NCBI GenBank assembly: GCA_902500825.1
Contig: CABVRX010000029.1
Location: 1 to 52,777 of the forward strand
Source: an uncultured Nitrospira sp.
GTDB taxonomy: Bacteria; Nitrospirota; Nitrospiria; Nitrospirales; Nitrospiraceae
Length of the DNA stretch: 52,777 nt
Direction of reading: 5' to 3'
The notes under the pieces are model-generated. The model was not told the origin of the DNA. It saw only the letters and a program-made list of their open reading frames with translations, and did not search any database. Shown piece after piece: positions 1-9,132 of this stretch; within the stretch, counting starts at the first letter, position 1, and each line of letters starts with the position of its first letter. A program made the translations under genes and the position numbers.

Positions 1-1
1 G

Positions 2-1918
2 CAACACATTCGACGGGAGAAGGCCACCAGTAACATCTGTACGGCTCAAGTCTTGTTGGCCGTCATGGCCGCCATGTATGCGGTGTACCACGGGCCGGAG
101 GGATTGCGCCGGATTGCCGAACGTGTACACGGCCTCACGCTGCTGCTGGCAGAAGGCCTGCGTCGACTTGGGTTCGACGTCTTACCGAAAGTCTTCTTCG
201 ATACAATTCGGGTACCGGTATCCAAGGTTCAAGCAGCTCCAATAGCAACGAGGGCGAAGGAACAGGGGATCAATTTCCGGTCCTATGAGGATGGCTCGAT
301 CGGCATCTCACTCGACGAACTCAGCTCCGAAGAGGAAGTACAGCGTTTACTGCAGATATTTGTCGGTCATGATCACTTGCCGTTCGGTCTCTCCGACCTC
401 ACTGCCTCCATCGATCTCAACTACTCATCCACCCTAGCGAGGTCGAGTAAATACCTGACGCACGAGGTCTTTCATCGATATCGTTCCGAGCACGAGATGC
501 TCCGCTATCTCCATAGATTGCAGACCAAAGACCTGTCACTCGTCCATTCGATGATTCCGTTGGGCTCCTGCACGATGAAGCTGAATGCCACCGCTGAAAT
601 GCTGCCGGTAACCTGGCCGGAGTTCGCTCGGCTGCATCCCTTCGCACCGGCTGAGCAGACGCTGGGCTACCGGACCTTGATCGGACAGCTTGAATCGTGG
701 CTGGCGGAAATTGCCGGGTTTGCGGCCTTCTCGCTTCAACCGAACGCCGGATCTCAGGGCGAATATTCTGGCCTGATGATGATCCGAGCCTACCATCGAT
801 CGAAGGGAGAAACACATCGCGACGTCTGCCTGATTCCCGTATCGGCCCATGGTACGAACCCTGCCAGCGCCGCCATGGTCGGCATGGAGGTTGTCGCCGT
901 CGCCTGCGATCGGAACGGAAATGTGGATGTCGTCGATCTGGAGGCCAAGGCAGTTCAATATCGAGACCGATTGTCGGCCCTGATGCTCACGTATCCGTCG
1001 ACTCACGGGGTATTTGAGGCAAGTGTGCGACGCATTTGCCAAATCGTCCATACCCATGGCGGTCAAGTCTATATCGATGGGGCCAATATGAATGCCATGG
1101 TGGGCCTCTGCCGCCTGGGCGACATCGGGGCGGATGTCTGCCACCTCAATCTCCATAAGACGTTTTGTATTCCCCATGGAGGTGGAGGGCCTGGTGTGGG
1201 ACCGATTGGAGTGGCACGGCACCTCGTGCCGTTTCTACCGGGACATCCTGTGGTCAAACTCGGTGGGCCTCAATCCATCGGTCCGGTGGCAGCAGCCCCG
1301 TTCGGCAGTCCGAGCATTCTTCCGATCTCCTGGGCGTACATCGCCTTGATGGGTCGTGACGGATTGACCAAAGCCACACAGGTGGCCATCCTCAATGCCA
1401 ACTACATGGCCAAGCGGCTGGAGAAGCATTATTCGATTCTCTACAAGGGGGACTCCGGACTGGTGGCCCATGAGTTCATCCTGGATCTGCGTGAATTCAA
1501 GGAAAGCGCCGGCGTCGAAGCGATGGATGTGGCCAAGCGATTGATGGACTACGGCTTCCATGCGCCGACCGTGTCGTTCCCGGTGGCAGGCACACTCATG
1601 ATCGAGCCGACGGAAAGTGAGGCCAAGAGCGAGCTCGATCGGTTCTGCGAAGCACTCATCCTGATTCGTGCCGAGATTCAGGAGATCGCTGACGGACGCC
1701 AACCGCGAACGACCAATGTGCTGAAGAATGCCCCGCATACCGCCGCGATCGTGACGGCAACGGAGTGGAATCGTCCCTATAGCCGGGAACAGGCGGCATT
1801 TCCGGCTCCCTGGCTGAAGAACAGCAAGTTCTGGCCGAGCGTCAGCCGTATCGACGAGGCCTACGGCGATCGTCACCTCGTCTGCAGCTGTCCTCCCATG
1901 GAGAGCTATCAATCCTAA
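2..1918 (+). CDS. gcvP: Glycine dehydrogenase (decarboxylating), P protein, 5'-truncated by the window edge
   Basis: This is the P protein of the glycine cleavage system, which decarboxylates glycine with PLP and passes the aminomethyl group to lipoylated H protein. The reading frame is open from base 2 ([11 protein letters not shown] is read before the first in-window Met at 53), so the true start lies outside the window and about 638 codons remain. The PLP-lysine region [18 protein letters not shown] is intact near base 1157, as are the typical [11 protein letters not shown] and AHGTNPASA motifs of the C-terminal half. The ending [12 protein letters not shown] is the usual GcvP terminus. 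Family full length is about 950 aa, so roughly the C-terminal two thirds is present. The identity is very secure; whether it is a fused or split (PA/PB) P protein depends on sequence outside the window, though the amount of N-terminal sequence favours the fused form. Confidence 0.96.
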   Translation, partial: QHIRREKATSNICTAQVLLAVMAAMYAVYHGPEGLRRIAERVHGLTLLLAEGLRRLGFDVLPKVFFDTIRVPVSKVQAAPIATRAKEQGINFRSYEDGSIGISLDELSSEEEVQRLLQIFVGHDHLPFGLSDLTASIDLNYSSTLARSSKYLTHEVFHRYRSEHEMLRYLHRLQTKDLSLVHSMIPLGSCTMKLNATAEMLPVTWPEFARLHPFAPAEQTLGYRTLIGQLESWLAEIAGFAAFSLQPNAGSQGEYSGLMMIRAYHRSKGETHRDVCLIPVSAHGTNPASAAMVGMEVVAVACDRNGNVDVVDLEAKAVQYRDRLSALMLTYPSTHGVFEASVRRICQIVHTHGGQVYIDGANMNAMVGLCRLGDIGADVCHLNLHKTFCIPHGGGGPGVGPIGVARHLVPFLPGHPVVKLGGPQSIGPVAAAPFGSPSILPISWAYIALMGRDGLTKATQVAILNANYMAKRLEKHYSILYKGDSGLVAHEFILDLREFKESAGVEAMDVAKRLMDYGFHAPTVSFPVAGTLMIEPTESEAKSELDRFCEALILIRAEIQEIADGRQPRTTNVLKNAPHTAAIVTATEWNRPYSREQAAFPAPWLKNSKFWPSVSRIDEAYGDRHLVCSCPPMESYQS

Positions 1919-1976
1919 GCTTGATCTCTTTCACTCGTCATTCCCACAGGCTTTCGGTCCTGCTCCGTTGGCGTCC

Positions 1977-2004
1977 CTGCTTGCCCGACTTCCCAGGCAA
2001 GCAG
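1977..2004 (+). terminator. Hairpin downstream of gcvP
   Basis: A perfect 9-bp inverted repeat, CTGCTTGCC and GGCAAGCAG, with a 10-nt loop lies between gcvP and the next gene. No T-tract follows, so it may be a weak terminator or just mRNA structure in front of the aminotransferase. Confidence 0.35.
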
Positions 2005-2039
2005 TAGAGTAACACTCCGATTCTCATCAGGAGGTTCCT

Positions 2040-3374
2040 ATGAACGACATCGGACGCCGAGGTTTCCTTGTGCGGACGGGGCTGGCCTTGGGCTCGGCAG
2101 TTCTGGCAGACGCCTGCCCTCCAGCGTTTGCCGACCAACTGCTCCCACAAAGCGGATCACGAAAGAGCCAATTCGGAAATTGGGATGCAATCAAGGCACA
2201 GTTTCCATTGTCCCCGCAACTTATCCATCTCGCAGCGTTCTTCCTTGCGTCCCATCCCATACCGGTGCGTGAAGCGATCGAGCGGCATCGCGCCGGTCTC
2301 GATGCCGATCCCATAGGCTATTGGTATGAGCACGAAAAGAAACAAGAAGCAAAGGTCCTCCAGGCAGCCGCCGATTATCTAGGCGTGTCACCTACCGACA
2401 TTGCATTGACCGACAGCACGACCATGGGTTTGGGGTTACTCTATGGCGGGCTGCAACTTCGCCAAGGGCAGGAAATTCTGACGACGACGCACGATCATTA
2501 TTCGACAGAGATTTCTCTGCGCCTTCGAGCAGAACGGATGGGCGCGACGGTCCGTCGGATTCCCCTCTACCGTTCACTCAAGGCTGTGTCGCGCGACCAG
2601 TTGGTCGATTCTCTACAAAAGAGCATCTCCTCCGCAACACGCATTGTGGCCGTCACGTGGGTTCATTCCAGCACGGGACTGAAGCTGCCGATCCACGAGA
2701 TGGCTGAAGCCATTCAATCCATCAATCGCTCTCGAAGTGAGCAGGATCGCATCATCTTCTGTGTGGATGGCGTTCACGCGTTGGGAGTTGAGGACTTCCA
2801 CCTCAGCCAACTCGGCTGCGACTTTTTGATCGCCGGGACTCATAAATGGATGTTCGGCCCGCGCGGAACCGGCCTCGTCTGGGGCCATCCCAAGGCATGG
2901 CCGATCGCCCAGGCAACCATCCCGACTTTCAATATACAAGCCTATGATCTGTGGATAGAGAACCGTTCGGCGCGCGATCTCCCTCCTTCTATCCACATGA
3001 CCCCTGGCGGGTTCCACTCATTCGAACATCGCTGGGCGCTTGATGAAGCGTTCAAGCTCCATCAAGCTATCGGGAAAGCTAACGTGACGCAGCGCATCTA
3101 CGAACTGAATCAGCAGCTGAAGCATGGCTTAGCTGCCATGCCCCATGTCACCCTGCACACACCGATATCGCAGGACCTTTCGGCCGGGATCGTCTGCTTC
3201 GAGGTGGCTGGAATGACTCCTCGTCAGATCGTGGAGAAGCTGCGGCAGCGTAAGATCGTCGGCAGCGTGACACCGTACGCGACGCAGTATGCCAGGCTCG
3301 CGCCGAGCCTCCTCAACTCACCTGTTGAGATTGAAAAAACGCTGGGAGAGATCAGAAATCTCCGGTCGTCTTAA
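2040..3374 (+). CDS. Tat-exported class V aminotransferase-like PLP enzyme (isopenicillin N epimerase/cysteine desulfurase fold)
   Basis: The 444-aa protein starts with a twin-arginine signal (GRRGFLVRTGLALGS, followed by a hydrophobic stretch ending near ADACPPAFA), so the enzyme is predicted to be exported folded with its cofactor. The body is a fold-type I, class V aminotransferase. The PLP lysine is in AGTHKWMFGPRGTG at about residue 270, preceded by the cofactor aspartate region FCVDGVHALG, and a substrate-loop Arg/Thr region follows. The start is fixed by an AGGAGG ribosome site 6 nt upstream. Isopenicillin N epimerase-like or cysteine lyase-like proteins are the closest families I recognise; the reaction cannot be read from sequence. 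It stands alone between gcvP and a convergent secreted repeat protein. Confidence 0.85.
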   Translation: MNDIGRRGFLVRTGLALGSAVLADACPPAFADQLLPQSGSRKSQFGNWDAIKAQFPLSPQLIHLAAFFLASHPIPVREAIERHRAGLDADPIGYWYEHEKKQEAKVLQAAADYLGVSPTDIALTDSTTMGLGLLYGGLQLRQGQEILTTTHDHYSTEISLRLRAERMGATVRRIPLYRSLKAVSRDQLVDSLQKSISSATRIVAVTWVHSSTGLKLPIHEMAEAIQSINRSRSEQDRIIFCVDGVHALGVEDFHLSQLGCDFLIAGTHKWMFGPRGTGLVWGHPKAWPIAQATIPTFNIQAYDLWIENRSARDLPPSIHMTPGGFHSFEHRWALDEAFKLHQAIGKANVTQRIYELNQQLKHGLAAMPHVTLHTPISQDLSAGIVCFEVAGMTPRQIVEKLRQRKIVGSVTPYATQYARLAPSLLNSPVEIEKTLGEIRNLRSS

Positions 3375-3385
3375 CGGGTCGCTAT

Positions 3386-5647
3386 TCAACGGCGGTGGTA
3401 CGGCACACACAGGCTGTTGGAGCAGTGCGCCACTTTCAGATCCCCGTTCGTCACATCGTAGTAACTGATCAAGCCTCGACCATCCGTCCCGATGGTAATC
3501 GTCGTGAACTGACCGACGTCGTCCTGGCTTTGAACGGCAGTGGTGGTCGCCGAGTTACAGTCAACATCGGCGCAGTGAGCGACTCGTAAGTCTCCGTTCG
3601 TCGTATCGTAATAGCTGATCAGGCCGCGGCCATCGAGACCAATGGTGATGGAAGTAAATTCGCCGACGTTGTCCTTGCTGTGAAGCGTGTTCACATTGGC
3701 AGAGCTGCACACAAGGTCGATGCAGTGAGCCACTTTCAGATCGCCATTCGTGGCATCGTAGTAGCTGATCAGCGCGAATCCGTCGGACCCGATCGCCACG
3801 GAATTATACTGGCCGACATCACCCCTACTATCCACCGTGCTTTCTGTCGCAGAACCACAGGCAACATCAACACAATGTGCGACTTTCAGGTCCCGGTTTG
3901 TGACGTCATAGTAGCTGATAAGCGCTAGGCCGTCAGCGCCGATCGTAATCGAGCTGAACTGACCGACGTCGCCCTTGCTGACCAAGGTGGTAATCTTGGC
4001 CGAGCCACAAACGACATCCTCACAATGGGCTACTTTCAGATCGTCGTTTGTCGCGTCGTAATAGCTGATGAGGCCTCGGCCATCCGTCCCGATCGTCATC
4101 GCCGTAAACTGCCCGACCTGACCCGCCTGGTCTAACGTAAAGGCGGTCGCGGTGGTGCAGGCGACATCGGTACAGTGCGCGACCCGCAGATCCCTATTCG
4201 TGGCATCATAGTAACTCATGAGGGGAAACCCATCTGTGCCGATCGTCACGGAACTGTATTGACCGATGTTGTCCTCACTTTGAACGGTCGTCAGCGTGGC
4301 AGAGGCGCAGGCGAGGTCAGCACAGTGAACCACCTTGAGATCCCCGTTCGTCGCATCGTAATAGCTGATCAATGCCTTGCCGTCAGCTCCCAGCACCATC
4401 GAAGAGTGCGCGCCGACATTAATGGCTGCTCCGTCCAATGGGGTCACGATCGCGTCGGTGCAACCGACGTCGCCACAGTGAGCAACCCTAAGATCGCCGT
4501 TGGTGACGTCGTAGTAACTGATGATGGGCAACCCATCCGTCCCTATGGCGACGGACGTGTGCTCACCGACATTGCCGATACTGTCCGGCGTAGCGAGCAT
4601 GGCAGAGGTACAGGCGACATCGCCACAGTGGGCCACTTTCAAATCTCCGTTCGTCACGTCGTAGTAGCTGATGAGGCCCAGGCCATCGGCTCCGATCACA
4701 ATGGACGTGTACTGGCCGACATTGCCTTCGCTCTCAAGAACGGTGCGCGTCGGGGAGACGCACACCACCTCCTCGCAGTGGATGACTTTGAGGTCGCCGT
4801 TCGTGGCATCGTAATAGCTGATGAGGGGACGACTATCCATCCCGATCGTCACCGAGCTGTATTGGCCTACATCGCCGGTTTTATCGGGAGTCGTGGTGAG
4901 AGTCGGTTCCGTACAGGGCAAATCGGGGCAGAGGGCTGATTTCAGGTAGTGATCGGTCGCGTCGTAATAACTGATGACGCCCTGGCCCATAGCGATAGCA
5001 ACCGAAGTGTATTGGCCAACGTTTCCCTCTGCCTGCAGAAATGTGAGGACGGTAATGGTCGCGGCCTCACAGGCCACATCGGTGCAGTGCACAATCTTCA
5101 GGTCGCCGTTGGTGACGTCGTAGTAGGTGATGAGGGGAAGCTTGTCGATGCCGATGGTCAAGGAACTGTACTGACCGACGTTCCCAGCATGGTCGAGCGT
5201 CTTGAGTGTGGCCGACGTACAGGCAATATCAACGCAGTGGGCGACTTTCAGATCTCTGTTCGTCGCGTCGTAGTAACTAATGAGGGCTAGATCGTCGCTT
5301 CCAAGCGCGACAGAGGTATACTGGCCGACGTCACCGCTGCGGTCCAGAGAGCTGATCGTCGCGGAGGTGCACATCTGGTTCGAACAGTGCGCCACTTTCA
5401 GATCCCGGTTGGTCGCATCATAGTAACTGATGAGGGCCAAACCGTCGGCCCCGACGGCGACCGAGCTATACTGACCGGCATCGCCCGAGCCGTCTCGAGT
5501 CACAAGCGAGAATCCAGGGCGCTCCAGCGCTGTATCGTCAGCTTCGGCACCGAGATCCTGTGGCAGGGCCGCACAAAACGCCATTCCCGCAATCAGAACA
5601 GTACCCCTCCACCTTGGGAGTCTCATACTGACTCGAATCGCCTTCAT
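3386..5647 (-). CDS. Secreted protein built of fourteen tandem 50-aa repeats
   Basis: The chosen start is the ATG at 5647, preceded by GAGGTGC, giving 753 aa; the frame is open further upstream to 5788 but that part looks non-coding. An N-terminal signal peptide (RWRGTVLIAGMAFCAALPQDLGA) is followed by fourteen repeats of exactly or nearly 50 residues. The core of each repeat is G-x-VGQYSS-x-x-IG-x-DG, then LISYYDATNGDLKVAHC, then a second Cys five residues later (C-x4-C). The repeat is also obvious in the DNA with a 150-bp period. The repeats resemble beta-propeller or WD/NHL-like blades, probably folding as two seven-bladed units, but I do not recognise a named family. The paired cysteines in each unit suggest disulfides in an exported protein. 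Function unknown. Confidence 0.85.
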   Translation of the reverse strand: MKAIRVSMRLPRWRGTVLIAGMAFCAALPQDLGAEADDTALERPGFSLVTRDGSGDAGQYSSVAVGADGLALISYYDATNRDLKVAHCSNQMCTSATISSLDRSGDVGQYTSVALGSDDLALISYYDATNRDLKVAHCVDIACTSATLKTLDHAGNVGQYSSLTIGIDKLPLITYYDVTNGDLKIVHCTDVACEAATITVLTFLQAEGNVGQYTSVAIAMGQGVISYYDATDHYLKSALCPDLPCTEPTLTTTPDKTGDVGQYSSVTIGMDSRPLISYYDATNGDLKVIHCEEVVCVSPTRTVLESEGNVGQYTSIVIGADGLGLISYYDVTNGDLKVAHCGDVACTSAMLATPDSIGNVGEHTSVAIGTDGLPIISYYDVTNGDLRVAHCGDVGCTDAIVTPLDGAAINVGAHSSMVLGADGKALISYYDATNGDLKVVHCADLACASATLTTVQSEDNIGQYSSVTIGTDGFPLMSYYDATNRDLRVAHCTDVACTTATAFTLDQAGQVGQFTAMTIGTDGRGLISYYDATNDDLKVAHCEDVVCGSAKITTLVSKGDVGQFSSITIGADGLALISYYDVTNRDLKVAHCVDVACGSATESTVDSRGDVGQYNSVAIGSDGFALISYYDATNGDLKVAHCIDLVCSSANVNTLHSKDNVGEFTSITIGLDGRGLISYYDTTNGDLRVAHCADVDCNSATTTAVQSQDDVGQFTTITIGTDGRGLISYYDVTNGDLKVAHCSNSLCVPYHRR

Positions 5648-5907
5648 CGTGCACCTCATCTCAATGACTCTGAGCCAAAGAGACAAACGGGAGCACTCTG
5701 AGAATGGAGAATGCCTAACCGGAATTCCCTCTGCTCTGTAGTGTATACGCTGGCATGAAATGAAACCACTGGAGAGCCGACAGTTCAATGAGAAAGACGG
5801 GACATTCCTTCATAGGCCCAGAGACGAAAGTTCGGGGTCGCCTCGTTTCGTAATCACAAGTACTGGTGAATTCGGAGAAAAATGGTCAAAGCAAAGATGA
5901 TACAGGG

Positions 5908-5973
5908 CTATTCAATGTCCTGGGCACACCGGAAGCCGAAATCGTCGGTACGATCCGCAGGTGTGCCCACTAT
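5908..5973 (-). pseudogene. Relic of the C-terminus of a formylglycine-generating-enzyme (SUMF1/FGE)-like protein
   Basis: Read on the minus strand, the last codons before a TAG at 5908 spell GTPADRTDDFGFRCAQDIE. The ending GFRCA-x-D is the standard C-terminus of FGE-sulfatase domain proteins. Only about 20 codons are open before an in-frame stop, and no upstream FGE motifs (such as RGGSW) were found in any frame of the following 100 bp. This therefore looks like the surviving tail of a deleted gene in the 285-bp space between the repeat protein and the Sel1 gene. Confidence 0.45.
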
Positions 5974-6073
5974 AGGCTAGTGGGGTTAATCAGAAAAACA
6001 GCTGGATGCTTATGATGACGTCCGCTGCCGAAGGCTTTGCGCTTGGGGGTAATCTCAACCTGTGGTACGAGCC

Positions 6074-6676
6074 TTACCTCTCATCACACTTCTGGAACTT
6101 CGACTCTAAACAACGCTGGGCCATCTCCTCTGCTTTCTGGATCTGAGCCGGAGTCATATGTGACGCCACGTTGTCCCGATCCTTCGCCACCTGTTGCTTC
6201 GAACCCCCACTTAACAATTCCACCGTAGTGCTGAACCACATATGAGCACGAACGTAGTCCTGTAGAACGCCCTGCCCCTTGGCATACATCTGAGCTAATT
6301 CGCCTTGCGCTCCGGCATGGCCTTGTTTCGCGGCCATGCGATGCCATTTCAGTGCCGCCTGGTAATCGTGCGTCACACCCAGACCGCTGGCATATAGCAG
6401 TCCGAGATTGTACTGTGCTCGTGCATCACCCTTCTCCGCCAAGGGGTAAAAGAGTCCGGCCGCGAGCCTGAAGTCTCCACTTTTCAGCGCCTCGTACGGC
6501 TCCTCCCCGGACAGGGGTACCGACTTCTTCGCACCACCTTTCAACGATTCCGCAGCAACGATGGACCATACATACGCCCGCGCTTGATCCGGTTGAACAT
6601 CCCCCATCCCGGACATAGCTGCCCAGCCAGCCGTACTCGTCAAGACAAAAAAGGCCGTGCCTAAGAATAGCCTCAT
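6074..6676 (-). CDS. Secreted Sel1-repeat (TPR-like) protein
   Basis: This 200-aa protein has an N-terminal signal peptide (MRLFLGTAFFVLTSTAGWA) and at least two Sel1-like repeats: AQYNLGLLYASGLGVTHDY followed by AALKWHRMAAKQGHAGAQ, and AQGELAQMYAKGQGVLQDY followed by AHMWF. Sel1 repeats form alpha-helical solenoids used in protein-protein contacts in the periplasm. The region at residues 33-54 (RAYVWSIVAAESLKGG) resembles the end at RAHMWFSTTVELLSGG, which suggests an internally duplicated or decayed outer repeat. There is no enzymatic motif. It is a single gene with no clear partner, and the specific role is unknown. Confidence 0.8.
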   Translation of the reverse strand: MRLFLGTAFFVLTSTAGWAAMSGMGDVQPDQARAYVWSIVAAESLKGGAKKSVPLSGEEPYEALKSGDFRLAAGLFYPLAEKGDARAQYNLGLLYASGLGVTHDYQAALKWHRMAAKQGHAGAQGELAQMYAKGQGVLQDYVRAHMWFSTTVELLSGGSKQQVAKDRDNVASHMTPAQIQKAEEMAQRCLESKFQKCDER

Positions 6677-7070
6677 CGCTTACCTGCCTTTCTGCACCGT
6701 AAATAGCCTCGTGACTCAGAGTGCTCTAGGCTCCGTTACAATACAATCATTGCCTGCATTTCCGCTACCCCTACAGCAGAGCGCCGCGCGGCCAACCTCA
6801 TTGTTCTTGAGCAACGGCGAGATGCCATCAGAGATAGTCGTGACACTGGCCTCGGAGACCATAATTATTATGTGTGACGTAAAGCCCCCGGCTCGCCCGC
6901 TTGCGCACTCCTATGGACTCCAAAGTACAGACATCTTGCTCGATGCCCCCTACTATGGCATGAGGCCTTTTGAGTTGTAGCAACCGGCTTACTCTGATAA
7001 GTAAACCGATCAAACAAGCCCGGGCGCAGTCGAAGAAACCATGTTCGGGAGCCGGCAATCGAGGTGAGCT
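6677..7070. other. Intergenic stretch of 394 bp without a recognisable gene
   Basis: This space separates the divergent Sel1 gene (minus) and methyltransferase gene (plus) and must carry both promoters. A 107-codon frame on the plus strand (6657-6980) crosses it but has no family motif or ribosome site. I see no repeat or RNA gene here. Confidence 0.4.
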
Positions 7071-7904
7071 ATGCCGACGACGTACCAAGAACGATTCGGG
7101 AATAACGACGACCTTATCCATGCCTACGCAAATGATAATTCTCCCCGCGCGTCGGAGATTCAATATCTCTATGACACGGTAACGCGTCTCAAAGCGCGAA
7201 GGATCCTCAATGTTCCCTTCGAAGGCAGCCTGATCAAAAGCGTCGCGACACATGAGCAGGTCACGTTCGCGGATTTCGTTGTGCCGGCTACGTTGCATAG
7301 GTGGAATATTCTCAAAACAGACTTCGGCTTGACCGGAATACGACGGAACTATTTCAACGCAGTGATATCCATTGCAGGGATACATCATCTTACAGATCAG
7401 GAACAGTTTGAGTTCCTAGCAGCAACCCGAAAGACGCTCAGGATCGGCGGACGGCTGTTAATGGTAGAAGTGACAACTGATTCGCCCTCGAGCCGTTTCC
7501 TTGACGGGTTTGTGGGACGGCATACTCCAACAGGACATGTCGGGAACTACCTCAAAAATGACTTTGTCCAGCTGGTGAAGCTGGCCGGGTATCAAAAGAT
7601 CCAGAGGGAGACCGTGATCCATGAATGGGTGTTTCGGGACAAAGAGCACATCTATACCTGGATGACCAAGTTTTTTGGTATCTCCGTCCCCCAAAAGGAT
7701 CTCATCGCCCAGGTCAACAGCATCTTGGGGATCAACAAGCGAAACGAGTGTTTGACGGTAAATTGGCCGTTGGACTTTGTCAGCGCACAGGCCGAAAGAA
7801 GACCTTTGAAAAGACCTCCTCCCCATCGGCGGGATAAAATCGGCCAATCCCGCCTGCGGGCAAATTCGTCAGCTCACCGTAAAGCACCCGCTTTGTATCG
7901 GTAA
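7071..7904 (+). CDS. Probable class I SAM-dependent methyltransferase, C-terminus overlapping the convergent gene
   Basis: The 277-aa protein has the later motifs of a class I methyltransferase: YFNAVISIAGIHHLTD (motif IV-like acidic/His region) and LRIGGRLLMVEV (post-strand 5). The expected glycine-rich SAM motif I is poor (ARRILNVPFEGSLIKSV), so activity is uncertain. The ATG at 7071 follows GAGGTGAGCT. The last 40 residues or so (rich in Arg, Pro and Lys, from 7780 on) are read antisense to the C-terminus of the convergent ATP-grasp gene and look like run-through rather than a folded domain. The original stop may have been lost, or the 125-bp tail overlap may be genuine. Confidence 0.6.
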   Translation: MPTTYQERFGNNDDLIHAYANDNSPRASEIQYLYDTVTRLKARRILNVPFEGSLIKSVATHEQVTFADFVVPATLHRWNILKTDFGLTGIRRNYFNAVISIAGIHHLTDQEQFEFLAATRKTLRIGGRLLMVEVTTDSPSSRFLDGFVGRHTPTGHVGNYLKNDFVQLVKLAGYQKIQRETVIHEWVFRDKEHIYTWMTKFFGISVPQKDLIAQVNSILGINKRNECLTVNWPLDFVSAQAERRPLKRPPPHRRDKIGQSRLRANSSAHRKAPALYR

Positions 7905-8694
7905 AAAAGTCTACTCTTATATAGGTGAACTCAGCCGAAAGAATTCGTGATCGACTCAACAGGCCCGGCAAGAACTCCCAGCTAGCCGGTTCGAATTCTT
8001 GTAGGGGATAATACAAGCTGACTCCTAAAGGCGTTCCATCTATGTCAAAAGTCTGCCGCGCCTTGGTGTACCGATCGATCAGGCTGACGAGCCTGGGTTC
8101 GCCCCTCAGACAGTGAACTGATCCTTCGAGCGAAAAAGAGTCGTCGACGTATTCCTCAAAGATGACTTTCCGTTCAAGGGTGGCGTAGTTCTTTTCCAGG
8201 TCAAACAGAAAATAGTCCTCGTGAAACCAATTCTTAATCCTGGGCAAGGCTGCGGTATATTCATTTTCTGAGCGTGCGATGATCACCCTTCCCGAGCTAT
8301 TCGTCGGCTTAATCACGCAAGGAAACACCCGCGGCCTATACCGCTCAACTTCATCTTCAGTCCGCAAGACGCAGGTCGTTGGAGTGGTTATTCCGGCACC
8401 GAGCCTCGCTTCCGTGTACAGCTTGCTGTATTCCTTGTCAGTCACACGTCTTCGTAACGAGCTTTCCAGTTCCGCCCCTGACTTCACTTGAAAGAGAAAA
8501 TCATTAAACAACCGAGTCGGTCTTATCGGAAGCCTGTGATGTGCCGCCACAAACTGAAAGAGATACGTCGGGTACAGGACGACATTGAGTATTGAAAGCG
8601 GAACGTTTCTTCTGTAGAGCGCCAGCGAGGCTCCACGAAAGCGTTTATAGAGAAGCGTGGAGAATTTCACCAGAACGGCGGAGGATTGCCTCAT
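7780..8694 (-). CDS. TupA-like ATP-grasp family protein
   Basis: The 304-aa protein matches the TupA-like ATP-grasp family often found in polysaccharide, capsule or teichuronopeptide loci. It has the central CVIKPTNSSGRVIIA stretch (ATP-binding lysine and glycine loop), FEEYVDDSFS, and the metal-binding C-terminal pair YIRVDFF and LYGELTNLPAGGIGRF. Family members are thought to ligate amino acids or other carboxylates to a surface polymer, but the substrate here is unknown. The gene ends inside the 3' end of the convergent methyltransferase gene. The conserved GELT...PAGG motif lies within the overlap, so this strand carries the genuinely constrained sequence there. The start is the ATG at 8694. 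Confidence 0.75.
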   Translation of the reverse strand: MRQSSAVLVKFSTLLYKRFRGASLALYRRNVPLSILNVVLYPTYLFQFVAAHHRLPIRPTRLFNDFLFQVKSGAELESSLRRRVTDKEYSKLYTEARLGAGITTPTTCVLRTEDEVERYRPRVFPCVIKPTNSSGRVIIARSENEYTAALPRIKNWFHEDYFLFDLEKNYATLERKVIFEEYVDDSFSLEGSVHCLRGEPRLVSLIDRYTKARQTFDIDGTPLGVSLYYPLQEFEPASWEFLPGLLSRSRILSAEFTYIRVDFFTDTKRVLYGELTNLPAGGIGRFYPADGEEVFSKVFFRPVR

Positions 8695-8831
8695 TTATAT
8701 TTTGGTGCATTTTCGATCATGTGTTGCAGCTTTCCTGGGACCGCGCAGCCACTTGACACCTCAGTCCGAAAAGACGTTGGAACAGGTGTCGGCAGATGCT
8801 GGAAAGTCTTGAGACACAAGGAAAAGAAGTT

Positions 8832-8918
8832 TGGTGCCGAAGCCGGGATTTGAACCCGGACACCCTTGCGGGCGCTAGACCCTGAATCTAGTGCGTCTGC
8901 CAGTTCCGCCACTTCGGC
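8832..8918 (-). tRNA. tRNA-Leu, anticodon CAG
   Basis: The minus strand folds as an 87-nt type II tRNA. The acceptor stem GCCGAAG pairs with CTTCGGC, followed by discriminator A and an encoded CCA (8832-8834). The anticodon stem is CTAGA/TCTAG around the loop TTCAGGG, giving anticodon CAG. There is a long variable arm (CGCCCGCAAGGGTG) and a T arm with GGTTCAAATCC. All are standard for leucine tRNA. Confidence 0.96.
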
Positions 8919-8922
8919 ATAA

Positions 8923-9043
8923 AGGCTGCTGAAAATGTCTTCCAGCGGCGTTCTCAGTCGCCCATCCCCCTCAACGTACCAACAGTGTACGCCTCGGGGT
9001 CTAGGCTCCTTGCGGCCTTGCTCGAATCCATTTTGAGCAGCCT
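8923..9043. repeat. Palindromic ~120-bp repeat, copy 1 (MITE/REP-like)
   Basis: Terminal inverted repeats AGGCTGCTGAAAA and TTTTGAGCAGCCT (12 of 13 matching) bound a 121-bp element directly downstream of nothing but the tRNA-Leu 5' side. The interior contains GCGGCGTTCTC, CTCAACGTACC, GTACGCCTCGGG and CTTGCGGCCTTGCT, which recur in the copies at 11769-11888 and 50534-50660. I recall this consensus from other Nitrospira genomes. It carries no ORF and can fold as one long hairpin. Confidence 0.75.
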
Positions 9044-9132
9044 CAAGTCCGGAGCCAGACTGACGAACAACCGGGAAGCCGGATTATCCTGAATTCTCCT
9101 CATCCGCGTCAAGCAAGTGCCGGCCCGACCGT

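Noticed and set aside
4175-4939. Plus-strand frame of 254 codons with apparent repeats
   Set aside because: The repeats are the reverse reading of the 150-bp repeats of the secreted protein on the minus strand, which has the signal peptide and ribosome site.
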